From contig JASCOH010000001.1 in NCBI GenBank assembly GCA_029959295.1, positions 62,001 to 126,000 on the forward strand: 64,000 nucleotides of DNA, written 5' to 3'. The translations under genes were made by a program, and so were the position numbers. Shown piece by piece: positions 25,152-34,700 of this stretch. Source of the stretch: Flavobacteriaceae bacterium PS02334 (GTDB lineage Bacteria; Bacteroidota; Bacteroidia; Flavobacteriales; Flavobacteriaceae). The notes under the pieces were generated by a model. It saw only the letters and a program-made list of their open reading frames with translations. It did no database searches and had not been told where the DNA came from. Within the stretch, counting starts at the first letter, position 1. Each line of letters opens with the position of its first letter.

Positions 25152-26129
25152 CTAGCCTAATTTATCGCTTTTGTTTAATTTGCTCAAATTGGCATCTAAA
25201 TATTGTATAAATTCTTCTTTCGATTTGATGCCGCCAACCTCTTTTTCCCAAGCGCCTAAAAAGTAAAATGTCACTTTTTCTTTCGAAGGTTTAAATTGGA
25301 TCAAATGATCGTGCGGGCCTTCAAATGGTTTTTCAGCTGTGGAAACTTCATAAAAAACGGCCATTCCCAGATTGTCATTGAAAAGCGTTTGGTTTCCGTA
25401 CGTCGCAATATAGCCCCATTTTTTGTTTTCGCTTAACTTTTCAATTACAGGAAGGTTGTTTAATTTAACAATTCCAGTACAAATTCCGTCCATTAATTCA
25501 GAAGATTGGATGGCATGTTTTGTATAACGCTCGTCTGGGAAAATAGTCAGCCAAGATTGCAGATTTGTTTTCTGATTGTTCGTTTTCCATCCAAAATAAT
25601 CTACTTTTATTTCAGATTTATCTTTGTCATTTGACGCTTTTGCAAAAGTCGAATCGACGTCTTTAAAATGATACATTTCATTGTTAATCACTCTTCCGAT
25701 AGAACCAACGCCCATTCCTTTGGCCACTTTTAAAATATCTGCGCCCCAATTGCTCATGTTGTGATAGGAATCAAATCCGTCTTGACCGACTTTTGAAAGC
25801 ACTAAAGTATCGGTCAATTTTCCATAAATATCGATGGCATTTCTCCAGTCTAAATACAATCTGTAGCCGACTTTATTGCTTTCCCAACCCGGACCTTCAT
25901 AGCGAATGTACCAAGAATGATCGGTGTGATTTGCAGGAACTTTCAAGCTTTCTACGTTTTTAAAACTGCCACCTTCGTATTTTCTTCCGTTCCATTTGCC
26001 ACCTTCTTTTACAGAAATTTCGGCATACGTTTTTTGATTTTTTGATTGCAGGCTAACTTCTTTTTTTGAACCGCAACTTGCTAGTAAACAAAGTGCCGCG
26101 CCTGCTAAAATTGATTTTGATAAATTCAT
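25152..26129 (-). CDS. DUF4861 family lipoprotein, pectin-locus associated
   Basis: 325 residues with a lipoprotein signal (AALCLLASCGS). The rest matches the DUF4861 pattern I know from pectin and alginate loci: NHTDHSWYIRYEGPGWESN, VGYRLYLDWRNAIDIYGK, GQDGFDSYHNMSNWGADILK and GPHDHLIQFKP. The fold suggests a polysaccharide lyase or sugar-binding role. It is encoded between an esterase and GH105 in one operon, so it probably works on pectin oligomers in the periplasm. Biochemical activity is not established here. Confidence 0.82.
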   Translation of the reverse strand: MNLSKSILAGAALCLLASCGSKKEVSLQSKNQKTYAEISVKEGGKWNGRKYEGGSFKNVESLKVPANHTDHSWYIRYEGPGWESNKVGYRLYLDWRNAIDIYGKLTDTLVLSKVGQDGFDSYHNMSNWGADILKVAKGMGVGSIGRVINNEMYHFKDVDSTFAKASNDKDKSEIKVDYFGWKTNNQKTNLQSWLTIFPDERYTKHAIQSSELMDGICTGIVKLNNLPVIEKLSENKKWGYIATYGNQTLFNDNLGMAVFYEVSTAEKPFEGPHDHLIQFKPSKEKVTFYFLGAWEKEVGGIKSKEEFIQYLDANLSKLNKSDKLG

Positions 26130-26132
26130 TTT

Positions 26133-27026
26133 TTAAGATTTTAATTTTTCGTCTAAGAAATTTATGGTATACTGTATTGTTTGTTCGAACCAAGGATGAA
26201 ACAGCCAGAACGTGTGCGGACTATCTGGAATTTGTTCCACTTTTGAATAAATTTTGTAGCTATCCAGTTTTTCAATCATGTCATTTCTGCCGGCGTGAAA
26301 ACGGTCGTGCTGGCTGTTTATGAATAAAATTGGTGGCGTATTTTTATCCACATGGGAAAGCGCCGAAGCGTCATTCCAAATTTCTGGAACTTCTTCATAC
26401 GTTCCTCCGAGCCATAATGCGGCATATTTTCCTTCGGCAGACTCTGGATGGTGGAAAGCTACAATTCCGTCGATATTTACGATTGCTTTTATATCTGTAT
26501 TAAATTTTGTTCCTATTAAAGAAGCCATCTGGCCTCCTGAAGAACGTCCTAAAATTGCGATTTTCTTTGTATCTATATTAAATTTTTCAGCATTATTTTT
26601 TATGTATTCTATTGCTTTCAAAACATCTTCAATTCCTGCCGGATATTTTGCTTCGTCTGACAATCGATATTCTATGGCAAAACATTGATACCATTTTAAT
26701 GCAATTGCTTCGGCAAAAGGCTGGAACATTGATTTATCACCCGATTTCCAACCGCCGTCGTGAAGCATGATTATTGCTGGAAGTTTTTTATTCGATTTAA
26801 AAATATAAGAATCAAGATGTAAATCTCTATTTCCAATAGAATGATAAACACTATTTTTTTGCTCGATTACTAAAGGATTTTGTTTTGGCTGTACAATTTC
26901 AATAGAAGGATATTTTTTAAGTTGCTTTTTATATTCCGAAGCTATTGTATATGAAGTATCTTTTGCAACTTGACAAAAGGCTACGTTTGTTGTTAACAGT
27001 ATAAAAAAGCAAATTAAATTACTCAT
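26133..27026 (-). CDS. secreted alpha/beta hydrolase, probable pectin esterase
   Basis: 297 residues from ATG 27026 (a TTG two codons earlier gives no benefit). A signal peptide ends near AFCQ. The oxyanion-hole motif HDGGW (about 89-93) replaces the usual HGGG. The nucleophile motif is GRSSGGQ (Ser at about 163). Later, FINSQHDRF and SPHTFWLFHP supply the Asp and His. The family includes BD-FAE and acetyl esterases of carbohydrate loci. As first gene of the operon with DUF4861, GH105, PL10-CE8 and CE12, it probably removes acetyl or feruloyl groups from pectin. A LacI operator lies 70 bases upstream. Confidence 0.85.
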   Translation of the reverse strand: MSNLICFFILLTTNVAFCQVAKDTSYTIASEYKKQLKKYPSIEIVQPKQNPLVIEQKNSVYHSIGNRDLHLDSYIFKSNKKLPAIIMLHDGGWKSGDKSMFQPFAEAIALKWYQCFAIEYRLSDEAKYPAGIEDVLKAIEYIKNNAEKFNIDTKKIAILGRSSGGQMASLIGTKFNTDIKAIVNIDGIVAFHHPESAEGKYAALWLGGTYEEVPEIWNDASALSHVDKNTPPILFINSQHDRFHAGRNDMIEKLDSYKIYSKVEQIPDSPHTFWLFHPWFEQTIQYTINFLDEKLKS

Positions 27027-27095
27027 TATCAATTAATTGAATTATAAAAATCTGATGTTATTACTACAAAACCACAAAATAATATGCTTTAAAAA

Positions 27096-27109
27096 AGTAA
27101 TCGATTACA
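27096..27109 (-). promoter_or_regulatory. LacI-type operator 1 (esterase/GH105/PL10-CE8/CE12 operon)
   Basis: The core GTAATCGATTAC (27097-27108) is a perfect palindrome. It directly follows, on the minus strand, a consensus -7 box. Confidence 0.85.
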
Positions 27110-27117
27110 CAAAAATA
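27110..27117 (-). promoter_or_regulatory. -7 promoter element of the esterase operon
   Basis: The minus strand reads TATTTTTG (perfect TAnnTTTG), directly upstream of operator 1. Transcription would start inside the operator. Confidence 0.65.
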
Positions 27118-27439
27118 CTAAAAATACTATATTAATAAAAATAATAGCTTAAAAATTAATATAGTATTATTTATAAAGGATTAAACAAGGATATTCTCAA
27201 AAATTTTATATCATTTATACTTAAAAACAGTAATGAAATTATTCAATTATTTAGCAAAAAATTATAATTCTAGAAGAAATTGCATTAAAACATATAAATC
27301 AAGCAAATATTATTTACTAAAAACTAAAAAATGAAGACTAAATACAAAGCCACAACAAGAACACTAATGCCAGTAAATTCAACTATAAGATAAACATTAC
27401 GCAAAAAAAAGCGAAAATAATTTTATTCTACATAAAAAA
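27118..27439. other. AT-rich intergenic stretch without gene
   Basis: This part of the divergent region between two pectin transcription units is extremely AT-rich. It has no frame, repeat or stable hairpin that I can support; a 20-codon frame at 27331 is too short to call. Confidence 0.5.
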
Positions 27440-27470
27440 TTTGGAATATAATTTTTATTTCCTAATTTCG
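27440..27470 (+). promoter_or_regulatory. promoter of the PL1 pectate lyase gene
   Basis: TTTG (27440-27443), 19-base spacer, TAATTTCG (27463-27470; 7/8 of TAnnTTTG), directly abutting operator 2. Confidence 0.7.
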
Positions 27471-27484
27471 TGTAATCCATTACA
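27471..27484 (+). promoter_or_regulatory. LacI-type operator 2 (PL1 pectate lyase)
   Basis: TGTAATCCATTACA, the shared palindrome with one central base changed (C for G), placed right after the -7 element and 36 bases before the ATG. Confidence 0.75.
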
Positions 27485-27520
27485 TAAAATAATTTAATAC
27501 TAATATTCAAAAACTTAAGC

Positions 27521-30025
27521 ATGATGAAAAGAATTTTATTCAATTTAATAATCTTACTGATTTCAGTGCATGTGAGCGCACAAACGATCAGTATTACGCA
27601 AGCTACCGGCTGGCTCGAGACCGCTTATATAAAGTGGACGCCAGTTGCTGGAGTTGACAGCTATAATGTATATTACACAGGAGGAGGTTTGACAGACCAA
27701 AGAATCGACACACAGCTTATTCGAAATTACGGAACTTACTTTCGTGCAGACGTTTTAGGACTTGCTGCAGGAACTTACACTATCAAAGTTGCTCCTGTAA
27801 CCGCAAATGTGGAAGGCACTGCAACTGTTTCAACTCCTGTGACAGTTTTAGCTCATGACAGAAATGGTTTTGCACATGAAGGAGGCAAGATTCCAGGTGC
27901 TTATAATCTTAATGGTACCCTAAAAAGCAACGCGGTAGTTTTGTATATAACTCAAAATACAAAGAACACAGTATCCATGACTGTGACTGGCGCTACGACA
28001 AATCCATGTGTTGGCTTGCAGACCATTTTAGACGGATTTAAAAAAGGACGCGACAGCCGTCCGTTGGCAGTTCGTTTGATTGGGAATATTACAGATCTTA
28101 GCTATATGTTAAGCGGCGATCTTGTTATTGAAAACAATAATTTAGCTACAAGTTCCATTACTTTTGAAGGCGTAGGATCTGATGCCGTTGCCAATGGCTG
28201 GGGACTTCGCATTAAAAAAGCGTCTAATGTAGAAGTTAGAAATATCGGTTTCATGCTTACCGATGCTGGCGAAGGCGACAATGTTAGCTTACAGCAAGAT
28301 AACGATCACATCTGGGTGCACAATTGCGATATGTTTTATGGCGCGCCAGGCGGAGATGCCGATCAAGCAAAAGGCGACGGAGCTTTAGACTGCAAAAAAT
28401 CTACAAACATAACTTTCTCTTACAACCACTTTTGGGATAGCGGCAAATGCAACCTTTTAGGCTTAAGCGAAGGCACAACGGCGGGATTATATATCACTTA
28501 CCACCATAACTGGTATGACCATTCTGATTCTCGCCATCCGCGTGTTCGCTATTATTCTGCGCACGTTTACAACAATTATTTTGATGGAAATTCTAAATAT
28601 GGCGCCGGATCTACTTTAGGTTCTTCTGTATTTATGGAAGGAAATTTCTTCCGCAATTGCAAATACCCGATGCTCACTTCTATGCAGGGAACAGATGTTT
28701 ACAATGGCGCCCAAGGTACATTTTCAGGAGAAGATGGAGGTACAATTAAAGCTTACAACAACACTATGAGCGGTCAGACGAGATTTATTGCTTATAACGC
28801 TACAAATTATCCGATTGAATTTGATGCTTATGTCGCAGCAACAAGAAGCGAAACGGTAAGCAGTACCATCAAGTCTAAGAGAGGCGCTAATACTTACAAT
28901 AATTTTGACACCAATCCAGCATTATACATCAATAGCTTGGTAATTGAAGAACCTTCAGTTGCAAAAGACAAAACGGTGCAATATGCTGGCCGTGTTTCTG
29001 GTGGCGATTTGATTTGGGCATTTACAAGCCCAGGCGATGACGCTTCTTCTTCAGTAAATACCGGATTGCTTGCGGCTTTAAATTCTTATACTTCTGGATT
29101 GGTTGCCGTTCAAGGCGAAGCTCCTACAGGCGTAAGCACGCAAACACTTGCAATTCCTAACAATAACGACCAAACGGTTGCAAATAATGCGCCGATCAGC
29201 AACATGGTTTTCACTTGGGGAGGAACTGCAACTGATGCTACCGTAACCGGATTGCCAGCTTCAGGAATTGTTTTTGTGAAAAATACTACTGCAAAAACCG
29301 TTACCGTTTCTGGAACACCGACTGCCGATGTAAGCTTCTCTATTACGACTGTTGGAGCTTCTGGCACGCCAGTTTCTGGGTCAGGAACAATCACTGTTAG
29401 CGATGAGCCGGGAGAACCTGCAGGAAATCAGATTCACAATTTCACGGTATCAGGCTTGACAAGCACATTTTATACTTTTACTTCAGCAAACATGAATGCT
29501 ACAGCGGGTTCTGCAACTTATGACGGCTTGGCTTTGACTGCCCGCTTGAAAATAGAATCGGCTACAAATATTTCTTACACGACGCCAGCAGTATCAACTT
29601 TGACCTTAGTTTTCGATCCTACTTTTGCCGGAACGATTAAACTTAACGGCACCAATTACACTGCTACTGCCGGATTGGTCGTTATACCTTCAGTTCCTGC
29701 AGGAACAAATACTATAACTAAAGGAGGAACGACAAATTTATACTACATCAAAACAGAATATCAGTCTGTGTTGGGCTTGCCAAACAATATTGTGGCACAA
29801 AAATTAGTGCTTTACCCAAATCCGGTTACCAATGAACTAAATATAGCTTCTCCAAATTCTAAAACTATAGAAAAGGTGAGTGTATATAATCTTGTTGGGC
29901 AATTGGTGAAAAATGTTGGAGGAAACCACAAAACGATTGACATGAGCGATCTTAGCAGCGGTACTTATTTAGTAAAAATCCAAACAAATGACGGTGTGAT
30001 TGACCAAAAAATCATCAAAAGATAA
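27521..30025 (+). CDS. secreted pectate lyase (PL1) with type IX sorting domain
   Basis: 834 residues with a signal peptide (cleavage at VSAQ, about residue 21). The order is: a fibronectin-III-like domain (about 24-105, VDSYNVYYTGGG); a PL1 beta-helix lyase (about 115-430) with HIWVHNCDMFYG, DGALDCKKSTNITFSYNHFW and the catalytic Arg region SRHPRVRYY (about 338); a Pro/Gly/Thr-rich adhesin-like segment; a WDFG-type module (about 635-745, NQIHNFTVSG to YYIKTEYQ); and a Por C-terminal sorting domain (LVLYPNPVTNELNIA, LSSGTYLVKI). It would be exported by the type IX system and cleave homogalacturonan outside the cell. It is monocistronic, under operator 2. Confidence 0.93.
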   Translation: MMKRILFNLIILLISVHVSAQTISITQATGWLETAYIKWTPVAGVDSYNVYYTGGGLTDQRIDTQLIRNYGTYFRADVLGLAAGTYTIKVAPVTANVEGTATVSTPVTVLAHDRNGFAHEGGKIPGAYNLNGTLKSNAVVLYITQNTKNTVSMTVTGATTNPCVGLQTILDGFKKGRDSRPLAVRLIGNITDLSYMLSGDLVIENNNLATSSITFEGVGSDAVANGWGLRIKKASNVEVRNIGFMLTDAGEGDNVSLQQDNDHIWVHNCDMFYGAPGGDADQAKGDGALDCKKSTNITFSYNHFWDSGKCNLLGLSEGTTAGLYITYHHNWYDHSDSRHPRVRYYSAHVYNNYFDGNSKYGAGSTLGSSVFMEGNFFRNCKYPMLTSMQGTDVYNGAQGTFSGEDGGTIKAYNNTMSGQTRFIAYNATNYPIEFDAYVAATRSETVSSTIKSKRGANTYNNFDTNPALYINSLVIEEPSVAKDKTVQYAGRVSGGDLIWAFTSPGDDASSSVNTGLLAALNSYTSGLVAVQGEAPTGVSTQTLAIPNNNDQTVANNAPISNMVFTWGGTATDATVTGLPASGIVFVKNTTAKTVTVSGTPTADVSFSITTVGASGTPVSGSGTITVSDEPGEPAGNQIHNFTVSGLTSTFYTFTSANMNATAGSATYDGLALTARLKIESATNISYTTPAVSTLTLVFDPTFAGTIKLNGTNYTATAGLVVIPSVPAGTNTITKGGTTNLYYIKTEYQSVLGLPNNIVAQKLVLYPNPVTNELNIASPNSKTIEKVSVYNLVGQLVKNVGGNHKTIDMSDLSSGTYLVKIQTNDGVIDQKIIKR

Positions 30026-30042
30026 TTAGCAAATAAAGCTTG

Positions 30043-30078
30043 AAAAAAACCTTCTCTTAATCGGGAAGGTTTTTTTTT
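30043..30078 (+). terminator. terminator of the PL1 gene
   Basis: A7-CCTTC / GAAGG-T9 stem with a 10-base loop, 18 bases after the stop codon. Confidence 0.85.
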
Positions 30079-30339
30079 GGCCTTTGCTTAGATTTATAAA
30101 ACAATAATTTGAGATTTATATTTTAGAAAAGTAATATTTATCAGTCTTTTAAAATACTTAGTGGCTGTTTTTATTTACTGCACAAACAGAAGCTAGTAAT
30201 CGATTGCCCAATTCACTATCCAAGACGTTTCATTTCTGCCACTCACCTATTCTTAAAACAATTTAAACAGAGCATCTTCTCTAATTAGATAAAGTGCTTG
30301 TCTTTCTTCATTTGCATTTGTTTTTTATTGATTTTATCT
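30079..30339. other. intergenic stretch with one weak operator-like site
   Basis: No gene seen. GTAATCGATTGC at 30196-30207 matches the LacI operator core in 11 of 12 positions, but no promoter or start follows it. The rest is featureless AT-rich DNA leading into repeat array 2. Confidence 0.4.
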
Positions 30340-30528
30340 TATCTCTAGACACCTAACTTCATTCTCTAGATATTTATGTCTATTCTCTAGACAGTTATAT
30401 ATATTCTCTAGACACCTATATGCATTCTCTAGATAGGTATGTTTATTCTCTAGACACCTAGCTACATTCTCTAGACACTTATGTCTATTCTCTAGAGGCT
30501 GAACTCTAATCTCTAGACATAATTCTGT
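30340..30528 (-). repeat. 21-bp tandem repeat array 2 (nine units, inverted relative to array 1)
   Basis: Nine exact 21-bp units begin at 30340, 30361, 30382, 30403, 30424, 30445, 30466, 30487 and 30508. On the plus strand each reads ATTCTCTAGA followed by a variable part, often CACCTA-N5. The reverse complement is the unit of array 1 (TCTAGAGAAT-N5-TAGGTG). The core TCTAGA is present in every unit. The array lies between the PL1 gene and the orphan sorting-domain protein, outside any supportable gene. Confidence 0.95.
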
Positions 30529-30580
30529 TAGTTGTAAAAACTTGGCAGGATGATATGAAATCTGGCTCATTTTATTGCAT

Positions 30581-30623
30581 AAAAAAAACAGCAGCAGACA
30601 AAAGTCTACTGCTGTTTTTTTTT
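30581..30623. terminator. bidirectional terminator after the WDFG-module gene
   Basis: AACAGCAG and CTGCTGTT arms extended by AGAC/GTCT around an AAAA loop, with A-run and T-run at the ends. Confidence 0.8.
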
Positions 30624-30678
30624 ATAAATCTTATCCTTTCTTCAGAATAGAATCATTTTTCGAAAGGGTATCAAATAA

Positions 30679-31479
30679 TTATTGCATTGCTATTTTAACT
30701 GCTTTTCTGCCTTCTTCAGACTGAACATTTACGATATAAAAACCTGCGTTTAAAGAGTCAAAGCTAGTGTCAACATTTGTTTTAAAAGATTTTACCAAAG
30801 CACCAGTGATGCTGTAAACATCTACTTGAGTGCTTGATTTTACATTTGAAATGTGAACTTGCTTTCCTGTAGAATGTACTTTTACAGATGATGCAGCTTT
30901 GAAATCATTAGTTCCCAAAGTAGTGGTTCCTAATGGGCCTGTAACCTTGATTCTATATAGATTACAAGCTTGGTCTCCATAAATATAAACATACCCGTTA
31001 ACAACAGTTGCTGTCGTTGTCAAAATTTGCATCGTAGCAGAATCTGTAGCGGTAAACGAACCAAGTACATTCGTACCGTCAGTTACATACATAGTACGTG
31101 AACCTGATCCTCCGCCAATGAACAATACTTCTACCGTAACTGAACCAGCTGCAGCAAAATATAAAAATCGTTGCGTTGGTAAAAAAGTTCCGGCTGCCGG
31201 ACTGCCGCCGCCATTCAACTGAAAACGATTTACAGAGGTATAAGCTGGCGTGGTAGCAAAGGTTTTAACACTCGCGTTAGTAGCACCAAAGTTAGCAGTA
31301 CCAGTTCCGCCCTGTATTTGCAGACCTAGATTATCTATAACCACATTAGAAGTATATGGAGAGTTAGCAGCTGTCCAAGGGGCAACACCGCCACCTAAAT
31401 CCCATATTTTAGTTTGGGCATTTGTGATACCTGAAGTAAGCACCATTGCAAAAATTAAAGAAAGTAATTTTGTTTTCAT
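30679..31479 (-). CDS. secreted stand-alone WDFG-type (probable pectin-binding) module with type IX sorting domain
   Basis: 266 residues. A signal peptide (cleavage at TNAQ, about 22) is followed by one module (about 23-180) starting KIWDLGGG and ending CNLYRIKVTG, then a Por sorting domain (about 195-266; VDVYSITGALVKSF, LNAGFYIVNVQ). No catalytic motif is visible. The module resembles the N-terminal part of the CE8 protein at 31714 (DVWDFGAT to SIYRVYR), and related stretches occur in the PL1 enzyme. A carbohydrate-binding role at the cell surface is inferred from this and from its own LacI operator. Confidence 0.75.
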   Translation of the reverse strand: MKTKLLSLIFAMVLTSGITNAQTKIWDLGGGVAPWTAANSPYTSNVVIDNLGLQIQGGTGTANFGATNASVKTFATTPAYTSVNRFQLNGGGSPAAGTFLPTQRFLYFAAAGSVTVEVLFIGGGSGSRTMYVTDGTNVLGSFTATDSATMQILTTTATVVNGYVYIYGDQACNLYRIKVTGPLGTTTLGTNDFKAASSVKVHSTGKQVHISNVKSSTQVDVYSITGALVKSFKTNVDTSFDSLNAGFYIVNVQSEEGRKAVKIAMQ

Positions 31480-31510
31480 AATAATATGTTTTTAGTTGAT
31501 TTAATTAATT

Positions 31511-31522
31511 GTAATCGATTAC
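31511..31522 (-). promoter_or_regulatory. LacI-type operator 3 (WDFG-module protein)
   Basis: A perfect GTAATCGATTAC palindrome, one base downstream of the -7 element on the minus strand and 31 bases before the ATG. Confidence 0.85.
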
Positions 31523-31523
31523 G

Positions 31524-31553
31524 TAAAATTAATACTTTTTTTCATATAACAAA
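31524..31553 (-). promoter_or_regulatory. promoter of the WDFG-module gene
   Basis: On the minus strand TTTG (31550-31553), 18-base spacer, TAATTTTA (31524-31531; 7/8 of TAnnTTTG). Confidence 0.6.
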
Positions 31554-31635
31554 ATATTTAGCATTTAATTTTCACATATCACAATTATTCTTTCTATAAA
31601 TTCAAGAATGTATAAATGCGAAATTCGCATTGGGC

Positions 31636-31676
31636 AAAAAAAATCCACAGCTTTCAGAAACTGATTGCTGTGGATT
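31636..31676 (-). terminator. terminator at the end of the GH28-SusCD-lyase operon
   Basis: AATCCACAGC (31642-31651) and GCTGTGGATT (31667-31676) form a perfect 10-bp stem; the minus strand continues into a T-run. Confidence 0.8.
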
Positions 31677-31713
31677 AATTGAAATTTAGGGGCTATTTTA
31701 AATGTACTGGGAA

Positions 31714-34700
31714 CTAATTTGTAATCACTTTTACTGATTTATTTCCGTCTTGTGCTTTGATAACTACAATCCAAAAACCAGCATTCATCTCAAATTTCAA
31801 ATCAGACTTGATGTCAAATGATTTTACTAACGAACCTGTAATACTATACACTTGAACAGCCGTTTTGTCTTTTATATTAGTAACCGAAATGGTATTTTTA
31901 TGAGCATAAACATTTACTGAAGATTGCGCATTAAAATGATTTGTTCCTAAGTCGCCTGAAATCAATGCTGGAAAAGGATCCCAATTATCAGTTCCTTTTG
32001 TAAAATTGAACGTAGTTATTGGCGATCCGTCATTCAACACTGGATTTGCCAAAGAAGTAGCCCAAGTCGCACGAACCGGAGTATTGTTTACGCCAGAAAG
32101 CTCGACAGTTCCATATTCTTGCATGCCCGCTGAATTGCCGCTTAAAGTATTCAGCCAGCCCAAAGGCATTATCAGCGAATTATCAATAAAACCTGGAGCA
32201 TTTGAAGTTTCAATAGTCGTATTATAAAAAACAGCTTCACTGGTATTTGCCTGCCACGGACGTCCAAAATAACCTGGTTTTGCTCGGTAAGTAGAAGCTG
32301 ATTCTACTAGCGGTTCTGCTGAAGTAATTTTACATTCATACATTAAAAATCCTCTTCCCGAAGCTTGCTGTGCGGCCGTGATGTAACACAGATCATTTGA
32401 CTGGTCGCTGATATTCATGCTTAAATTTGATTTGTAAAAAACAGCCGTCATTCCGCCAAAAATATAATCAACAGCGCCCATGATATCGCCCTTGTAAATG
32501 GCAACTCGCGCGCCAGTTCCTCCAAAGAAAGAATCTTGACGTCCCACTACCCTGCATTTATTCAAGATTACTTTGTCAATATTATTCGCTATCGCAATTG
32601 CTGCGGCTCTTTCCACAAAATTTTTATTTTGAACAGCAGTGTTTCCAGCATTTGTCGGTCTTGCTCCAGGGCTTCCTGATGTCCATGTTACCACTTGATC
32701 TTGTGATTCTTTCAGAGAAATATATTGGTTGAAAGAATTCTCAAAGATGATATTTTCAGCTTCAAAACCATTGGCGCTTACAACAACTGTTGCATTCCAA
32801 TAGGAACCGTTTGTTGTTCCCGAACCTGCATTTGGAGAAGAAAAATACCCATTTTGAAGATTCGTAGCCAAAGCTTCTTGGCTCCATTTTTGGTTTGCCA
32901 TGCTGTAATAATTATAGCCGTGACCATAATAAGAGGTAACTCTAACCGCGCCGTCAGTAATATTCACGCCACTATTTGCAAGATTGGTATTTGGAGTTGC
33001 AGAAGCATTTTTCAGCGTAACATTTGGCTGCGTAATCACGAGCATTTCTTCGTAATTTCCTGAATCTACAAGAATCGTCACTCTTTCAGAATTACTTCTC
33101 GTCATGTTTGAAACTGCTTTTAAAGCGTCATTAATTGTCTGGTAATTTTTGTTCACTCCCACCGTAATTGTCGGCGTGTAAGCTACATTTGGAACCACTT
33201 TTATTTCTGTAAAATAAGTTGTCAAAGTTGAAGCACCGCCTACTGTGATCGTTACATTTCCATCGGAAGTTCCTGTAAAAACGTATTCGGCATTTTCTAT
33301 AATTGAAGTGCTGTTTGTAGCAGTAGTAATCGCTGTACCACCTTCAATTGAGAAATTTCCTGTATAATAATAAGATACGATCACTTTTTTACCAGGACTA
33401 ATCGGAACTTGAATCGTCGAACCTGTTTTCGTAAGCAAATGACCTGATGCAGTCGCAGCTGTTACGCTTCCTGTCAACAGCATTCCTTTGTAATAAATGC
33501 TTGTCGTTGAAGTAAATGCTTTGTCTTCAAATGACCAAGTTGTTACTGGCTTGAATGTTAGCGACTTTGTTGCCGCAGTTCCGTTAATAGTGAGATTTGA
33601 AACTAATCCTAATTCTACCGGCTGGTTATCTAGACCGCTAAAAGAAATACTGTAAGTTCCATTTCGAAGGGAAATAGCGGTTAAATTAGTAAAGGTATAA
33701 TTATAGCCCGTTTCATTTAAATTTGTAAAAACCAATTGCAAATTACCTAACTGTGAAGCACTTAAACCGGAAACATTCACGGCCACAGGGAAAACAGGTT
33801 TTGCCGTGAAAGCTATATTTGCAGTAGAATTCGGAGTTGTTACAGTCAAAGTATTTGCTAAAATTTCATAATCATTTACGCCTTGGGCGCTAATTGTATA
33901 TTGTATATTTGGTTCTAATTGAACCGTATAAGTTGCATTTGCCGTATTAATTACAGGATTCGGAACATAAATACTGCCGCTAGAAGCATCTGGAGTAAAG
34001 CTCAATCCTAAACTTGAAATACTCGTTCCCAAACCAGAAATTGAACCTGTAACCGTAAATAAATCTACTCTCGAAATCGCTATATTGTGCGCAAAAGTTG
34101 GCGTATTGACAGTCGTAAGATCAAGAGAATCTCCTGAACTAATAATATAGCCGCTGGCATTTACCAAACTCGCTTCATAAGCATAACCAGCTGGAAGACT
34201 TACAGAATAAGCTCCAGAATTGATTTGTGCCGTCCAAGATTTTCCTGCAAGATTTGTAAAAACAATTGAATAACCGCTAGGAATTGTAGACGCCTGAGAA
34301 AGGTCAATATTTCCAGTAACTGATGTGTAAAAGGCATCTTTTCTATACACTCTATAAATACTTGCCTTTGCAGTTGCATCATAAAATCGGTAATTTCCAG
34401 CATATTTTGCTACGAAATTCACTTCAGTTACGCTTCCTGCTGCTGCAGTAGTTGCAAAAGTATTTGTCTGCAAGGAAGGATTCGATTCGTAGATGAAACT
34501 CAGCAATCCGGCAGTATCGCCACGTGCAATAATTTTCACTTCATCGTCTTCATCTAATGCTAAAGTGAAATAGCGCGACGTCGGCAGACCACTTACAATT
34601 GGCGCATTTGCATTGCAATAAACCCTTCCGTTGTGGGTGGTTACGCTTGCAATATTGTTATCGTATCTTGTAATTCCTGTGTTTGTTGTTCTCAATCGAT

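Noticed and set aside
27331-27393. 20-codon frame in the region between the esterase and PL1 genes
   Set aside because: Too short, no promoter spacing, and composition like the surrounding non-coding DNA.
30334-30570. Open frame on the minus strand through repeat array 2 (CLEN-type heptads)
   Set aside because: Same argument as for array 1; no plausible start context and no homology.
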